This document shows, piece by piece, positions 1-10,446 of a stretch of DNA of 64,000 nt. Within the stretch, counting starts at the first letter, position 1. The number at the start of each line of letters is the position of its first letter. The position numbers and the translations under genes were made by a program. Under the pieces are notes generated by a model that was not told the DNA's origin, did not search any database, and saw only the letters and a list, made by a program, of their open reading frames with translations. Origin of the DNA: Kiritimatiellia bacterium (lineage in GTDB: Bacteria; Verrucomicrobiota; Kiritimatiellia; JAAZAB01); contig JAQUMN010000009.1 of the NCBI GenBank assembly GCA_028718125.1, forward strand, positions 51,554 through 115,553. The letters run 5' to 3'.

Positions 1-268
1 TGTCGAGTAGAATGGACGCAGGGACGGTGGCTGGCCCGAATCCCCTAAGGGGGCGGTCACGCTGGCGCTCTAATCGCCGCCAAGGCGGAGGACCGCGCGA
101 CCTGAGCAGGTATTCAGCCTATTAGGAAGCGGCCGTTTTCGTGCTGTAAGTTTGCCGCAGGTCTGCAGGCCGGACAAGTACAGCATTGACTACCTGAAGA
201 GTTGCAATTATACAATAATTCAAATGTGAAAGGCATCTTGGCTAATCTGGATAAGGGAACCTCGATAT

Positions 269-1369
269 ATGACGAACCATGGCAAAATACCGTTGCAGTT
301 GACGGACGCGATTGGAGGCACTGTGCGAATTGCGCGGCTCGGGTCGCTGGAATGGCGCGTGACCCAGCGTTTTCTCGGATCGGAGCACGATAACGCGCAG
401 AACGCAACCTGGCTCAGGCTTGATAACGCCGGAAGATGCGCAACGGTGCGCGTCCGAATCCGATGGGCCGATTCCCGGCACATGTTCGCGCGGAGGCTCG
501 CCTATGTCCGGCAGAACGGCGTATACCAGGTTGTCACCGGGCAAACCACGCCGACGGCAAGCATCTACGAGTTTGCCGCGCGGCGCGGCCGTTCCTTTTT
601 CGGACCCTGCCCCTGGTACACGAACGAAGATGCGAACCGGTTTCTTGAAGCAATCTGCCGCCAAAGCAGGTTGTGTACCCGCCGCTCCATCGGCTCCACC
701 GCCGAGGGGCGCGAGATCCCCTGCCTGACAATCGGGGCTGCGGGCGACCAGCCCAGGCGCAACGTGGTGATCATGGCGCGACTGCATGCGAACGAAACCG
801 CCGGCTCTTTCGCCGTCGAAGCTATCGCCAGGTACCTGATTGGAAGCAGGGCAGCACGGGCATGGTTCAAATGGTTCAGGTTTCACATTTTCCCGGTTGT
901 CAATCCCGATGGCGTAGCCAACGGACTGAAGTTGACCCGCATGGGCCCGGTTGAACAATTTGACATGGAACGCGGCGGGATGATATCGGATGACCCAACC
1001 ATACGGGGCCTGCGTACGGCTGTCCGTGCGTTGCGGCCGGCCGTCCTGCTTGATTATCACAGCTATCTCATTCGCCCGCCAATGTTGCTTGCCTTCGACA
1101 AGCGGCTGCTGCTCCGCGTCCTCGACATTCTGCTCGCGCAGAAAATGGATGCATTAAATCAATCGTCATACTGGTACACGTACCATTCGATGCGCTATCG
1201 TCCGGAATCCCTGCGGTGCTATTGTCACAGGCATTTCGGAACATCAGTCCTTGTGACGGAAATCCCCTGGGCGCACGACCGGCTGCCCGCGGATATCGGG
1301 CGCTTGGGAGTGCGGGTATTCAAGGCTTTGATGGCGGCGACACTGACCAGCGGAGATCGGATTATTTAG
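269..1369 (+). CDS. M14-family zinc carboxypeptidase-like protein
   Basis: ORF; motifs RLHANETAGSFAVEAIARYL and FPVVNPDGVANG typical of M14 peptidases; later LLDYHSY and TEIPW. Confidence 0.75.
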   Translation: MTNHGKIPLQLTDAIGGTVRIARLGSLEWRVTQRFLGSEHDNAQNATWLRLDNAGRCATVRVRIRWADSRHMFARRLAYVRQNGVYQVVTGQTTPTASIYEFAARRGRSFFGPCPWYTNEDANRFLEAICRQSRLCTRRSIGSTAEGREIPCLTIGAAGDQPRRNVVIMARLHANETAGSFAVEAIARYLIGSRAARAWFKWFRFHIFPVVNPDGVANGLKLTRMGPVEQFDMERGGMISDDPTIRGLRTAVRALRPAVLLDYHSYLIRPPMLLAFDKRLLLRVLDILLAQKMDALNQSSYWYTYHSMRYRPESLRCYCHRHFGTSVLVTEIPWAHDRLPADIGRLGVRVFKALMAATLTSGDRII

Positions 1370-1385
1370 TCTCGCCATCCCCCTC

Positions 1386-2063
1386 TCACGGAGCGGCCAA
1401 GCTGGTGATCGGAATGAGGCGCACATTATCAAACCAATATACGCCCGGCGGCCAGTAGGCGTAAAGCATCACTTTCATTTCGGTGACCTCCGGCGTCCGA
1501 CGGGTCGGATTGAAATCCCGGGAAATCTCCGTCCATTGGTCCGGGCTGGCCGGGCAGTTGATGATTACCTCCCAACGTCGCCGTTTTTCACCTTCCCATA
1601 TCCCGTAACCGCGCACCCAGACCTTGGCGCCGCCGCTGCCCCGGGAGTCGAACACGAGGCGGTAAACCCGGCCGGATACGACCGGCAAAGCATCGGAATA
1701 AAATGAAAGCCCATAGGCGGCAGCCACGGGTCCATCGCCGGGCTTGGGAATATTCCACTCGCTGATTCCCGCGCCTTGCCATTGGGCCACCATGGCCTTC
1801 TCGGAAATGGCGGTGTTAATGCGGATGGCTTTGCCGCGGGCAATCCGGTTGGTGCCCTCCGGCGCTTTCACCCATTGAACACCCAGGCCATCGGGCTTGT
1901 TCCAGCCCTCCGGTCGGGTCGGGTCCTGAGCGTCTGCTTGTTCAAAGTCTCCGTTTTTAATGATGGAAAAATTCCGATTGTTTTCCGGCGGCTCCCCGGC
2001 CATCAGCATCCCGGCGCCGGGCAGGAAAAAAAAGAGGATCAGAACGAGTGATTTGTGAATCAT
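1386..2063 (-). CDS. secreted protein with carbohydrate-binding-like beta-sandwich (NGDFE..W motif)
   Basis: ORF with signal peptide; 'IIKNGDFEQ...PEGW' start typical of CBM-like domains. Confidence 0.5.
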   Translation of the reverse strand: MIHKSLVLILFFFLPGAGMLMAGEPPENNRNFSIIKNGDFEQADAQDPTRPEGWNKPDGLGVQWVKAPEGTNRIARGKAIRINTAISEKAMVAQWQGAGISEWNIPKPGDGPVAAAYGLSFYSDALPVVSGRVYRLVFDSRGSGGAKVWVRGYGIWEGEKRRRWEVIINCPASPDQWTEISRDFNPTRRTPEVTEMKVMLYAYWPPGVYWFDNVRLIPITSLAAP

Positions 2064-2300
2064 ATGCTTAGATGAATTGTGACAAAATGATTAGCCGCAG
2101 AAAGGCACAAGATTCACAAATATGATAAATCGAAACGCTTTTTTGCGTTTTTTGTGCATCTTTGTGGCAACTTTGAAATTCCTTAGCATCGAATTGGGCC
2201 AAAGACGGCAATTTTAACGAATGCCCTAACGGAGTGGCGGCTATATTCTGGAATGTTTCTGCTGTTGCTGCGTGGGTTAAAAAACTCCTGTGCATAAATT

Positions 2301-5300
2301 TCATTCTCCTTTGGGATTCTTCATTTCCGCCAAGGCGCGGAAATAAGCGCCAACCATTTCCTCGTATCCCCGCGGTATGCCGTCCTCAAGGCTGGTCATG
2401 ACTTCATTTCGCATCCATTCGGGAAGCCGTGTTTGTTCCCGCCGCAAGCCGGTCTCCGCCCGTATTGTTTTCCGGGCATCCCGGAGGGAATCCATGGCGC
2501 GGCTGAAAGACTGGCGGATGCCCAGACCATATCCCTGCCGGGCGGCGTCCTCGAGACGCTTCATTTCCAGGACGGAACTTTCCAGGTCTCCGGAGGGCAA
2601 ATGGTAACGTCGCAACTTGAACGCTGCCGCCTCGGCTTCCTGGCGGATCACGGACTGTTGCCCGGCGAGGCGCGCCATCGCTTGAAGCAGGGGCGGGGGT
2701 GTCGGACCACGCAGTCCTTCGGCGGTTGCGCCGCTCAGCTTGCCTCCGCCGGTGGCGCCGCCGGGTTCCTCGCGGGAGGTATCCTTGATGCTTCCCTGTT
2801 CAAATGGACTGGGCGTCAGGCGGCTGGGAGTATTTCGCCCGCCTTTGCCAGATGCAGTTTCCTCAACCATCTGGCCATGGCTCCGCCCGGTGCGGCCTTC
2901 GCCGGAACGGCCGCCGATTTCATGCTGGTTCGGCAGAAGATTGCCGGTAATGCCCTTGGCGCTCATGCTTGAAATCGGGCCATCTGCGGCGTCCCATCCG
3001 GCGCCCTTGTCTATGGAGTCGAGCCACGAGCTGGAGACATCTTCCACGTCCTCCGTCATGGCTTCTTCCTTGTCAATCAAATCGCCGACGATATCTTCCA
3101 GTTCCGACGGCAGTTCCGCAATGGCAATGTCGGCCTGGGCGAGAGGCTCTTCCATCATCCATTTAAGCTTGTCGGGTTTGTCCACGATCCAGCGTTCCAG
3201 GTTATTCATCAGTTCTTCGGCATTCTCCAGCCCCGATTGCTCGTGGGGCACGGCCATCTCCACGGCTTTATCATACAGCGATTGAGATGCCAGTTTGACC
3301 TCCTGGATTACCTCATTGAGTTCCCTGGCAATGGAGCCGTCGGCAAAATCCTGGAGCGGCAGTTTGCTGAAATCGGTCAGCTTTTCCTCAAAGAACGCCG
3401 CCCACTTGGCCTCTTCGCGCGCCAACTCGCCGAGAATCTTCTGCTCTTCCTCGGTTAGGTCCTTGGGACCCTGGTCCGCCAGGGTCCGGCTTTGTTCGAT
3501 GAGCCGCTTCTGATGGCGGGCGAATTCCTCCAGATCATCCTGGAGCTCCTGCCCGGCGCCCTCCGGCTGAACGGCCGGCAGCTGCTCTTGCGCCATGGCG
3601 TCCTTGGATGAGGATTGCCCCGTTTTGCGATCCGCCAGATTGCCCAGCAAATTGATCAGCTCCCTGAGGATCAGGGCCTGCCGCTGTTCGATGGCGTCAA
3701 CGGCCGTGGCAAGCGTATCCGGGGTTTTGTTGGTCAGCGCGCCAATGCCGTTCAGAACCAATTTCATTTCGCTGTTGACCAGCGGCTCCAGGCTTGTGGC
3801 GTAAAGGAGTCCTTCTTTTTGCTTTTTGAAGGCTTCGAGCGCGGAAACACCCTCGCGCCGGGCCGCATTCTGCCGCTCCGCCATGGATTGCTGGTGGGAG
3901 GGAATGGATTGACGACCGATAGCTTCGTCAAGGTGAATGGCAAGGTTTTCAGTAATCCCCCTGGCTTTATCCTGCACCGCGATTGTCCGTTTCAAGGCCG
4001 CAAACGCGGCTTCCAGACTATCGTCCGGGGGAACCGCGAGGTCTTCCAATGACTTGACGCGCAAGATCAGCTGTCTTGATTTGCCGGGTTTGCCGCCGGG
4101 AGAAAAATCGGCAGCCGCGGCCGTCAGGTAATATACGCTGCCGGGGAGGAAAACGGCAGGATCAAGATCCATCGTAAGCCGTTCCTTGATCGGGCCGCGC
4201 TGGCCGGGCGGCCCGAGGTAGTTCCAGGCCTTCATGATGCGACCGGGTTTCTCCGAATCTTCCGTGGTCACGGAAACGAACAGATTGCTGATGCCGTAAT
4301 CGTCGGCGGCCCGGATGTCAAGGCTCAGGGTCGTTCCCGGGCTGACGAATCGATTCAGGATATCGGTCATAAACTCCACCTCGGGCGATTGATCCGTGAT
4401 CAGCGCGATATCACCCCGGGCCAGCGCCACGTTCTGGCTTGTGGCCGGATTCAAGAATTCAATCTCGTAGGCGCTGTCGTTCCTGATGTTTGCTGTTGCC
4501 GCCAGGCGCCGGTTATTTGTCTGAAAAAAAGCGATTATGCCGCCGCTTTTCCAGGATGCTGATTGTACCGGGGGCGAAATGTCGAGATGGATCTGCACTA
4601 CCGTTCCGGACAGGCAGGCAATTGAGCAAGGCGGGCCCGGCATGTTGGTGGCTCCCAACCCGGTATAGGCGGGAGGCTGCATGATGAATTGGGATTCGCG
4701 GATTTTGGGCAGGGGCCTGACCGTTACTTTAATCTTCCGGGAATAGGTATCACCGGCGATGACCCGGAAGGCGAACGGCCGGCGCACATTTGAAAAGGCA
4801 AAGAGATAACAATCTTTGCCGACTGAAGCTTGCATCATGGGCGCGCGATCGCCGCCGATTTTCGCGGGGTCCACCGTCCGGGCATTGTCCTGCCAAATGA
4901 TTTCCGGCGGCTGAGAAACGTGCCGGCCCGCGATTTCGGCCTGAACCTGGAGATTGCCCCCTTCTGCGATCACCACGTCGGATGCCGGTGACAGGCGCAG
5001 GAGGGTAGCCCCGGCAGGCGGCACATCGCTGAAAGGAATTGCCAGGCGCGTCCAGGCGTTGATGACATAGCGAGGGAACAGGCTGGTGTAGACGATCCAG
5101 AGGGCCACCAGCAGCAATGCAATGCTTGCCCCGCGAACCAGGCGCCGGAGTTCCCACCAATCTGACAAGCGCGCTCGGCCGATGGCCTTTCTGGAAACAC
5201 CCATGGTATGGTCGGCAAACCATTGTTCTCCCGGATTCAGCGTCACGCGCTCAAATTGCAGGGCGTTGATGACCAGATTTTCCGGAATCGTATAACGCTT

Positions 5301-5579
5301 TTCCATCAAAACCGCCATGCGTTCCGAGGACAGCGGCCGCAGGGCCGGCGCCAGGATTTTTTTCCATAGCGCTAAGCCTGTGGCGAAAAGGCCGGCCAAG
5401 CCCAGGGGCAGGCGCAGGCCGGCCGGCAGGTGTAGCGCATTATCCAGCAGGCAAAGCGCAAGCCAGATCCCCAGGCCGATGGTCAGCCACCAGAAGAGGC
5501 CGAGGGCAAGTGCCGAAAACCAAGTTTGCCATCGGGCCTGGCTGATGACCGTATCCACCTTTGTTGGCAATGAATTCAT
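2301..5579 (-). CDS. large DUF4175-like membrane protein with coiled-coil C-terminal half
   Basis: 1092 aa ORF, N-terminal TM segments, long charged helical region; located in the MoxR/BatA-type cluster. Confidence 0.6.
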   Translation of the reverse strand: MNSLPTKVDTVISQARWQTWFSALALGLFWWLTIGLGIWLALCLLDNALHLPAGLRLPLGLAGLFATGLALWKKILAPALRPLSSERMAVLMEKRYTIPENLVINALQFERVTLNPGEQWFADHTMGVSRKAIGRARLSDWWELRRLVRGASIALLLVALWIVYTSLFPRYVINAWTRLAIPFSDVPPAGATLLRLSPASDVVIAEGGNLQVQAEIAGRHVSQPPEIIWQDNARTVDPAKIGGDRAPMMQASVGKDCYLFAFSNVRRPFAFRVIAGDTYSRKIKVTVRPLPKIRESQFIMQPPAYTGLGATNMPGPPCSIACLSGTVVQIHLDISPPVQSASWKSGGIIAFFQTNNRRLAATANIRNDSAYEIEFLNPATSQNVALARGDIALITDQSPEVEFMTDILNRFVSPGTTLSLDIRAADDYGISNLFVSVTTEDSEKPGRIMKAWNYLGPPGQRGPIKERLTMDLDPAVFLPGSVYYLTAAAADFSPGGKPGKSRQLILRVKSLEDLAVPPDDSLEAAFAALKRTIAVQDKARGITENLAIHLDEAIGRQSIPSHQQSMAERQNAARREGVSALEAFKKQKEGLLYATSLEPLVNSEMKLVLNGIGALTNKTPDTLATAVDAIEQRQALILRELINLLGNLADRKTGQSSSKDAMAQEQLPAVQPEGAGQELQDDLEEFARHQKRLIEQSRTLADQGPKDLTEEEQKILGELAREEAKWAAFFEEKLTDFSKLPLQDFADGSIARELNEVIQEVKLASQSLYDKAVEMAVPHEQSGLENAEELMNNLERWIVDKPDKLKWMMEEPLAQADIAIAELPSELEDIVGDLIDKEEAMTEDVEDVSSSWLDSIDKGAGWDAADGPISSMSAKGITGNLLPNQHEIGGRSGEGRTGRSHGQMVEETASGKGGRNTPSRLTPSPFEQGSIKDTSREEPGGATGGGKLSGATAEGLRGPTPPPLLQAMARLAGQQSVIRQEAEAAAFKLRRYHLPSGDLESSVLEMKRLEDAARQGYGLGIRQSFSRAMDSLRDARKTIRAETGLRREQTRLPEWMRNEVMTSLEDGIPRGYEEMVGAYFRALAEMKNPKGE

Positions 5580-5897
5580 TATTGTGCAAGTTTACATCGA
5601 AGTACGAAATGATTTGTATTGAGCGAGTTATACGTTGGCTCGGTATCTCCCTTCTAACGAAGGTAACTGGGCGGCATGCAATCGTGTGGCGAATTCGGGT
5701 GTCCGGCAACTGCCGGACTTCGCAAAAATAAGGCAAGCTTGAGTCGAATGTGGGCGCGCCGCGTGCAGCGCTATACTCGTGTATGCGCAAACGTGGCAGG
5801 CCCGCAGGCGGCCCAAGATCGCCGCCGCTTTTTGCGAACCAAATTCACCACACTGCCCGGAATAAAACATAATTTGGTTGCGGGGCATAAGCCCGCC

Positions 5898-6998
5898 TTA
5901 AAATTGATTCCTGTCCTTGATAACACACATTTTGTCATCCTGGCTGATACTCCACAATGAATCCGATAGTATCACCTGCGGCAGTGATTCGCCTTGCAAT
6001 GCGATAATGCCCCGGAAGAAGTCACCCCGTCCGGCCAGCATCAGCCGCAAGTCCGTAAGGTCGCATTTCCAGCGCCAGACGCTCAGCCGCCAGGGCTGGG
6101 TCCGGTCTCCGTCAAATGTCGTTGTTCCCCGGCGCGAAAGCAGGATCAGCGCGTAAATATCATCGCGGGATGCATTGTCCCTGAAAACACCCAGCAGATC
6201 CCGTACGTCAAAAAAATCTTTAGCCTGTATCAGCGCATTGGTGACTTGAGCTGTCAATGCCACGTTGGTTGCCGATGGCCATCCAACGTGGATGACGGCG
6301 CCGGATTTAACGGCCAGGAATATGCGATTCCCGAGGGTGGGGGGCAACACGTAATCATTCGTCTTCGGGTTTCTTTGGCCTGCCAGCCGCACCAGGGCCG
6401 GTTGCGTCAGCGCCGACAATTCAGCCGGGGGGCCCCCGGTGCCGGCCCATGGAATCCTGGTGGACTCCCCGCGCTCCGGCGCATCCGCGGCGGGGTGCAA
6501 TAAGATGCTGGTCGGATAAGCAAGCTCAACCAGAGTTTCGCCCTCCTTGCCCCGCTGTTTGGCGTAAAGAATCACTTTCCGGGTTCGATCCGGCGCTTCC
6601 ACATACAGGACCGTGGTGAGCAGGTGACCGCGCAATATTTCCTGTCCGGTCAGGATCGTGGTTTGCAGATGCCGAATCGGGTAAGGGTCTCCGTAATATT
6701 CTTTCCGGGTCTGACCGGCTTCCGGGAAGCGCCAGGCCCTGACCAATTCTTCCTTTTCAGGCGTGCACCGGATTTCACGGATACGATTCAGCGCCACGGT
6801 CCAGACCTGGGTCCTGCCGTGCAGGATGAACGCGGTGTTGGGCGTTAACGAAATTTTGCCTTCCAGGCGATCGCCGTTGGAAAACTGGATCGTGCCGGGC
6901 AGTCCCGGTTCGGCCGCCGGGAGTGGCGAGCCCAGGAGGCAAACCAGGCACACGATTGCAAACCAGCCATAGGTTGGATTAACCATTGTCGTATTCAT
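5898..6998 (-). CDS. hypothetical secreted protein
   Basis: 366 aa ORF with N-terminal signal peptide, same strand as cluster. Confidence 0.5.
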   Translation of the reverse strand: MNTTMVNPTYGWFAIVCLVCLLGSPLPAAEPGLPGTIQFSNGDRLEGKISLTPNTAFILHGRTQVWTVALNRIREIRCTPEKEELVRAWRFPEAGQTRKEYYGDPYPIRHLQTTILTGQEILRGHLLTTVLYVEAPDRTRKVILYAKQRGKEGETLVELAYPTSILLHPAADAPERGESTRIPWAGTGGPPAELSALTQPALVRLAGQRNPKTNDYVLPPTLGNRIFLAVKSGAVIHVGWPSATNVALTAQVTNALIQAKDFFDVRDLLGVFRDNASRDDIYALILLSRRGTTTFDGDRTQPWRLSVWRWKCDLTDLRLMLAGRGDFFRGIIALQGESLPQVILSDSLWSISQDDKMCVIKDRNQF

Positions 6999-7273
6999 GG
7001 CAAACGCTCAAGAAAGAGACACTACGAAATACACAAAACTCGCGAAAGGTGACAGAGGTCAGGTTGTTTTCCGCCTGAGGCGGATCAGCCTCGGCTGAAG
7101 GATAAATTTAATCTTCGCTCCTGTTGTCGCGCCTTTCGCGTGTTTCGCAGTTAATATCCGTGGTTGATTTTCTTTGGGTTGCGGGCGAAAGCCCTCTTTA
7201 ATTATAAATCATTTCATCCTATCCGTGGTTATCAGTGTCCATCCTTGTTAAATATTTATTCCGGTTTTCCGCC

Positions 7274-9499
7274 CTAAATCAGGTTGTTTCGCCGCCTCAG
7301 CGTCCATTCTATAGCCAATAGCGAAACGAGCAATATGATAAACCACGGGCCGGATCGGAACAGGGATGTTTCCGTCACCCGGCTTTTATGGATTGCCTGG
7401 GCTTGCAGATAACGGAGGAGCAACTCGGGCGCATCTTCGCGCACATAGCAGCCGCCTCCCTGCTCAGCCAGGGCCTTGAGAAACGTCGCGTTCATTTCCA
7501 GTTGCGTTCCTTCCCCATGAAGCGGTGAAATGTTCAACGTCTTTTCATACGTGTCCAGAAGATGGGCGCCGTCGCTGGCGGTCAGACGAAACAGCGCTTC
7601 ACCCCGGCGTTTGAACCGCATGCTGACCGAATACGCATCAGGCTGTCCGGGCACGGAGTCCACCATCAAAGGCACTGTCTCTCCTCCGATGGCAAGCGTT
7701 GCGCAAAGACGCAGGACGCCGCCGGATTCGCGCCCGGCCACGCGGATTCCGGCCACGGCCTGTTCACCGGGGTTGTAGGTATCCCGGTCCCAATGAATTT
7801 CCAGGAGCCGGCCGCCCTCCATCTGACCGCTGAGATAGCGGATCGCCTGCCGCCAGAATATCCCATGCGCCTCTTTCAGGTGCTTTGAGCGCCGCGCCCA
7901 CTTCCAGAAGGTATTGGAAGCCAGGCCGAGAATCTTGCCCTTCCCGAACGACTGCACCGCGATGACCGGAATTACGCCCCGGCCATGCTGGGCATCCAGG
8001 AGGGCCATGGCGCCCGCCTTAAGCGCTCCGGGTTGATAGACGCTGTCGAATGACGGATGCGCCTCTTCTTTCAAGCGTTGATCAAGTCCGGCCATGACGG
8101 GGTGACTCAGCGCTGTCATGGGAATGCTGACCGGGAAAATGCCGGTCAGCACCTCCGGCAGACTTTGGGCAATCTGCCAGGGAAAGAGCGGCGCCAAAAG
8201 GGTGCCGGCATAAGCTCGCGGCCCAAACGTTTCAGGACCGGCCAGGATAATGACGGCCCCGCCTCCTTCCACATAGCGCACCAGGGCCTGGATCTGGTCG
8301 CGAGTCCAGGCGTCGGCGGGGAAGGATCCGAGCATCAGGCAGTCGAAACGCTTCAGAATTTTTTCGGAAGCGGGAAAGCCGGCTTGCAGATCGTTATCGA
8401 CGGCATTGCGGTCGCCCTGCACCGTAAAATGTTCGCTCAGCGTCCGGAACAAGGCGGTAAATGAAATTCCCGGATCGCGGTCCAATTCATTACGGATCAG
8501 CTTAAAGTCGGCGCCGAGCTCCCTGGAAAAATAGAGCACGTGGATCGATTTTTTTCGGACGGCCACCGTAAATGTCCGGACGTTGTTCAGCGCGGATACT
8601 TCCCCCGTTACCGGCGCCAGGGCAATCCGATAGCGGCGCAAACCGCTGGTTGGGCACGCCGTTCGAAAACTGACGCGTGAGAGCTGACCACCCAGGTCAA
8701 CCCGGCGTTCCGCCAGCTTGTTCCAGCGCCCGTCGGCCTCGGTTTCCAGGACCACGCTGATGCCGTAAAGTTTTGACGCGAATTGGGGCTGCGCGCCCGA
8801 GCGGAGGTCTCCGCCGCTGCGTGCCAGCAGGTCGGCGTGAATTTCAAATTCAACATTTTCTTCCGCCGTGGCCGGCGCCTGCACCTCGGCCACAGCCGTA
8901 TCGTTCCAGGTCGCGGGATCACTTCCCATGCCGATGATCGAAAGCGGCACTGGCGGAAGCCGGACATTTAAAGTCGGTGTATCGCCGCCGTCGGTGAGCA
9001 GGACGACCCCCAGGACTGAGGCAATATCGGCCTGCTCCGCGAGGGCCAGCAGGCAGGCGCCAAGGTCGGTAACGCGCGGTTCATCGGCGTCGACCGGGAG
9101 ATTAGTAACTGTGAGCGGGTACCTGAGCGTAGCATCGAATTCCGCGGTCTCCAGGGTGACGCCGCGCGGCAAACTGGCCCGGATACCATCGAGCAGGCGC
9201 CGCGCGCGCGCAAGCCGGGATTCGCAGCCGTCATCACGGACATCCATGGAAGAAGATGTATCCATCAGGGCAATAATCCTGCCGGTAACTGGTTCGCGCG
9301 CTTCGCGGCGCCAGGCGGGGTCGAACAAGGCCAGAACCAGCAACGCGGCAATCAGCAAGCGCGGCGCCAGCAGGACCAGGGTCTTGGCGGGCGACATTTT
9401 CAGCAACAATTGCCGGCGCCAGCCATGGAACGCCCAGGCCATGGCAAGGAGGATCAGGGCACAAATCAACGGATTAAGCTCTGAATGCCATTGAATCAT
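7274..9499 (-). CDS. VWA / glutamine-amidotransferase-like membrane protein
   Basis: N-terminal TM pair, MDTSSSMDVRDD (MIDAS-like DxSxS), GGGAVIILAGPETFG, C-terminal TM. Confidence 0.75.
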   Translation of the reverse strand: MIQWHSELNPLICALILLAMAWAFHGWRRQLLLKMSPAKTLVLLAPRLLIAALLVLALFDPAWRREAREPVTGRIIALMDTSSSMDVRDDGCESRLARARRLLDGIRASLPRGVTLETAEFDATLRYPLTVTNLPVDADEPRVTDLGACLLALAEQADIASVLGVVLLTDGGDTPTLNVRLPPVPLSIIGMGSDPATWNDTAVAEVQAPATAEENVEFEIHADLLARSGGDLRSGAQPQFASKLYGISVVLETEADGRWNKLAERRVDLGGQLSRVSFRTACPTSGLRRYRIALAPVTGEVSALNNVRTFTVAVRKKSIHVLYFSRELGADFKLIRNELDRDPGISFTALFRTLSEHFTVQGDRNAVDNDLQAGFPASEKILKRFDCLMLGSFPADAWTRDQIQALVRYVEGGGAVIILAGPETFGPRAYAGTLLAPLFPWQIAQSLPEVLTGIFPVSIPMTALSHPVMAGLDQRLKEEAHPSFDSVYQPGALKAGAMALLDAQHGRGVIPVIAVQSFGKGKILGLASNTFWKWARRSKHLKEAHGIFWRQAIRYLSGQMEGGRLLEIHWDRDTYNPGEQAVAGIRVAGRESGGVLRLCATLAIGGETVPLMVDSVPGQPDAYSVSMRFKRRGEALFRLTASDGAHLLDTYEKTLNISPLHGEGTQLEMNATFLKALAEQGGGCYVREDAPELLLRYLQAQAIHKSRVTETSLFRSGPWFIILLVSLLAIEWTLRRRNNLI

Positions 9500-9854
9500 T
9501 GCGAGAAAATATATCAGGAAAACGAAGATGAGTCCACCTTAAGCGGGATCAATCGGCAACCCGCCAGTTATTGGGAGGAGACGATTGCAGACTTCAATGT
9601 TGTCATTTCCATGAAAACGGGAAGGCCAGAAAAGCCGGACTGGATTCCTGCCTTCGCCCGTTAGGAGAGATAGGGGTCAGGGCTCTCAACAATCAACAAA
9701 GACTTGGCGATGAACAATGCACTAAAACGTTTTGCGGCAGAGATGCAATCCCAATTAACCCGGCAGTTGCATGTTGAGCCCGGCCCCCTGTTCTCGATTG
9801 GTTTGAAATAATAAGACTTGCAGGAGCATGCCCCAATCGTGCATACTCATATGC

Positions 9855-10043
9855 ATGAGAACAACACTCAATATAGACGATCGGATACTCCGCAAAGCGA
9901 CGGAAATCACAGGCGTGAAAGAAAAGACATCGTTGGTACGCTTGGGTCTGGAAGCGCTTGTGTCGCTTGAAAGCGCAAAACGTCTGGCCAGTTTAGGCGG
10001 AACAGAAAAACACCTCCGTTTTATTCCGCGCCGCCGGTCATAG
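9855..10043 (+). CDS. vapB: VapB-type antitoxin
   Basis: MRTTLNIDDRILRKATEITGVKEKTSLVRLGLEAL; immediately upstream of PIN-domain toxin. Confidence 0.8.
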   Translation: MRTTLNIDDRILRKATEITGVKEKTSLVRLGLEALVSLESAKRLASLGGTEKHLRFIPRRRS

Positions 10044-10053
10044 GAGAGCGGCC

Positions 10054-10416
10054 ATGCTATTGGTGGATACGTCCGTTTGGGTGGACCATTTCCGGCATGG
10101 GGTTGCACTTCTTGACAACCTGTTGACTTCAGGACAAGTGGCAACTCACCCGTTTGTCATTGGAGAGTTGGCGTGTGGCAATCTTGCGAACCGGGTGGAA
10201 ATCCTGGAGTTACTCTCAAGCCTGCCATCGCTGAAAATGGCGAGCCATGCTGAAGCGCTGCACCTCATTCAGACTCGTTCCCTTCATGGCACAGGCATCG
10301 GCTGGATTGACGTTCATCTCTTATCATCGTCCTTGTTGAATCACGCCTCCATCTGGACGAGGGATCGCAAATTGAATACGGCCGCCAGAACACTCGGAAT
10401 TGCCGTAAAGGAATGA
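10054..10416 (+). CDS. vapC: VapC-type PIN-domain toxin
   Basis: MLLVDTSVWVDHFR ... GTGIGWIDVHLLSSSLL ... IWTRDRKLNTAA, PIN acidic residues. Confidence 0.88.
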   Translation: MLLVDTSVWVDHFRHGVALLDNLLTSGQVATHPFVIGELACGNLANRVEILELLSSLPSLKMASHAEALHLIQTRSLHGTGIGWIDVHLLSSSLLNHASIWTRDRKLNTAARTLGIAVKE

Positions 10417-10446
10417 TCCCTGTTCTCTCGTGTAAACTTCACCCCT

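Noticed and set aside
3615-4052. Large antisense ORFs inside the DUF4175-like, BatA, methyltransferase, SpoIIE and NCS2 genes
   Set aside because: High-GC shadow ORFs; composition lacks protein-family motifs while the opposite strand has clear domains.
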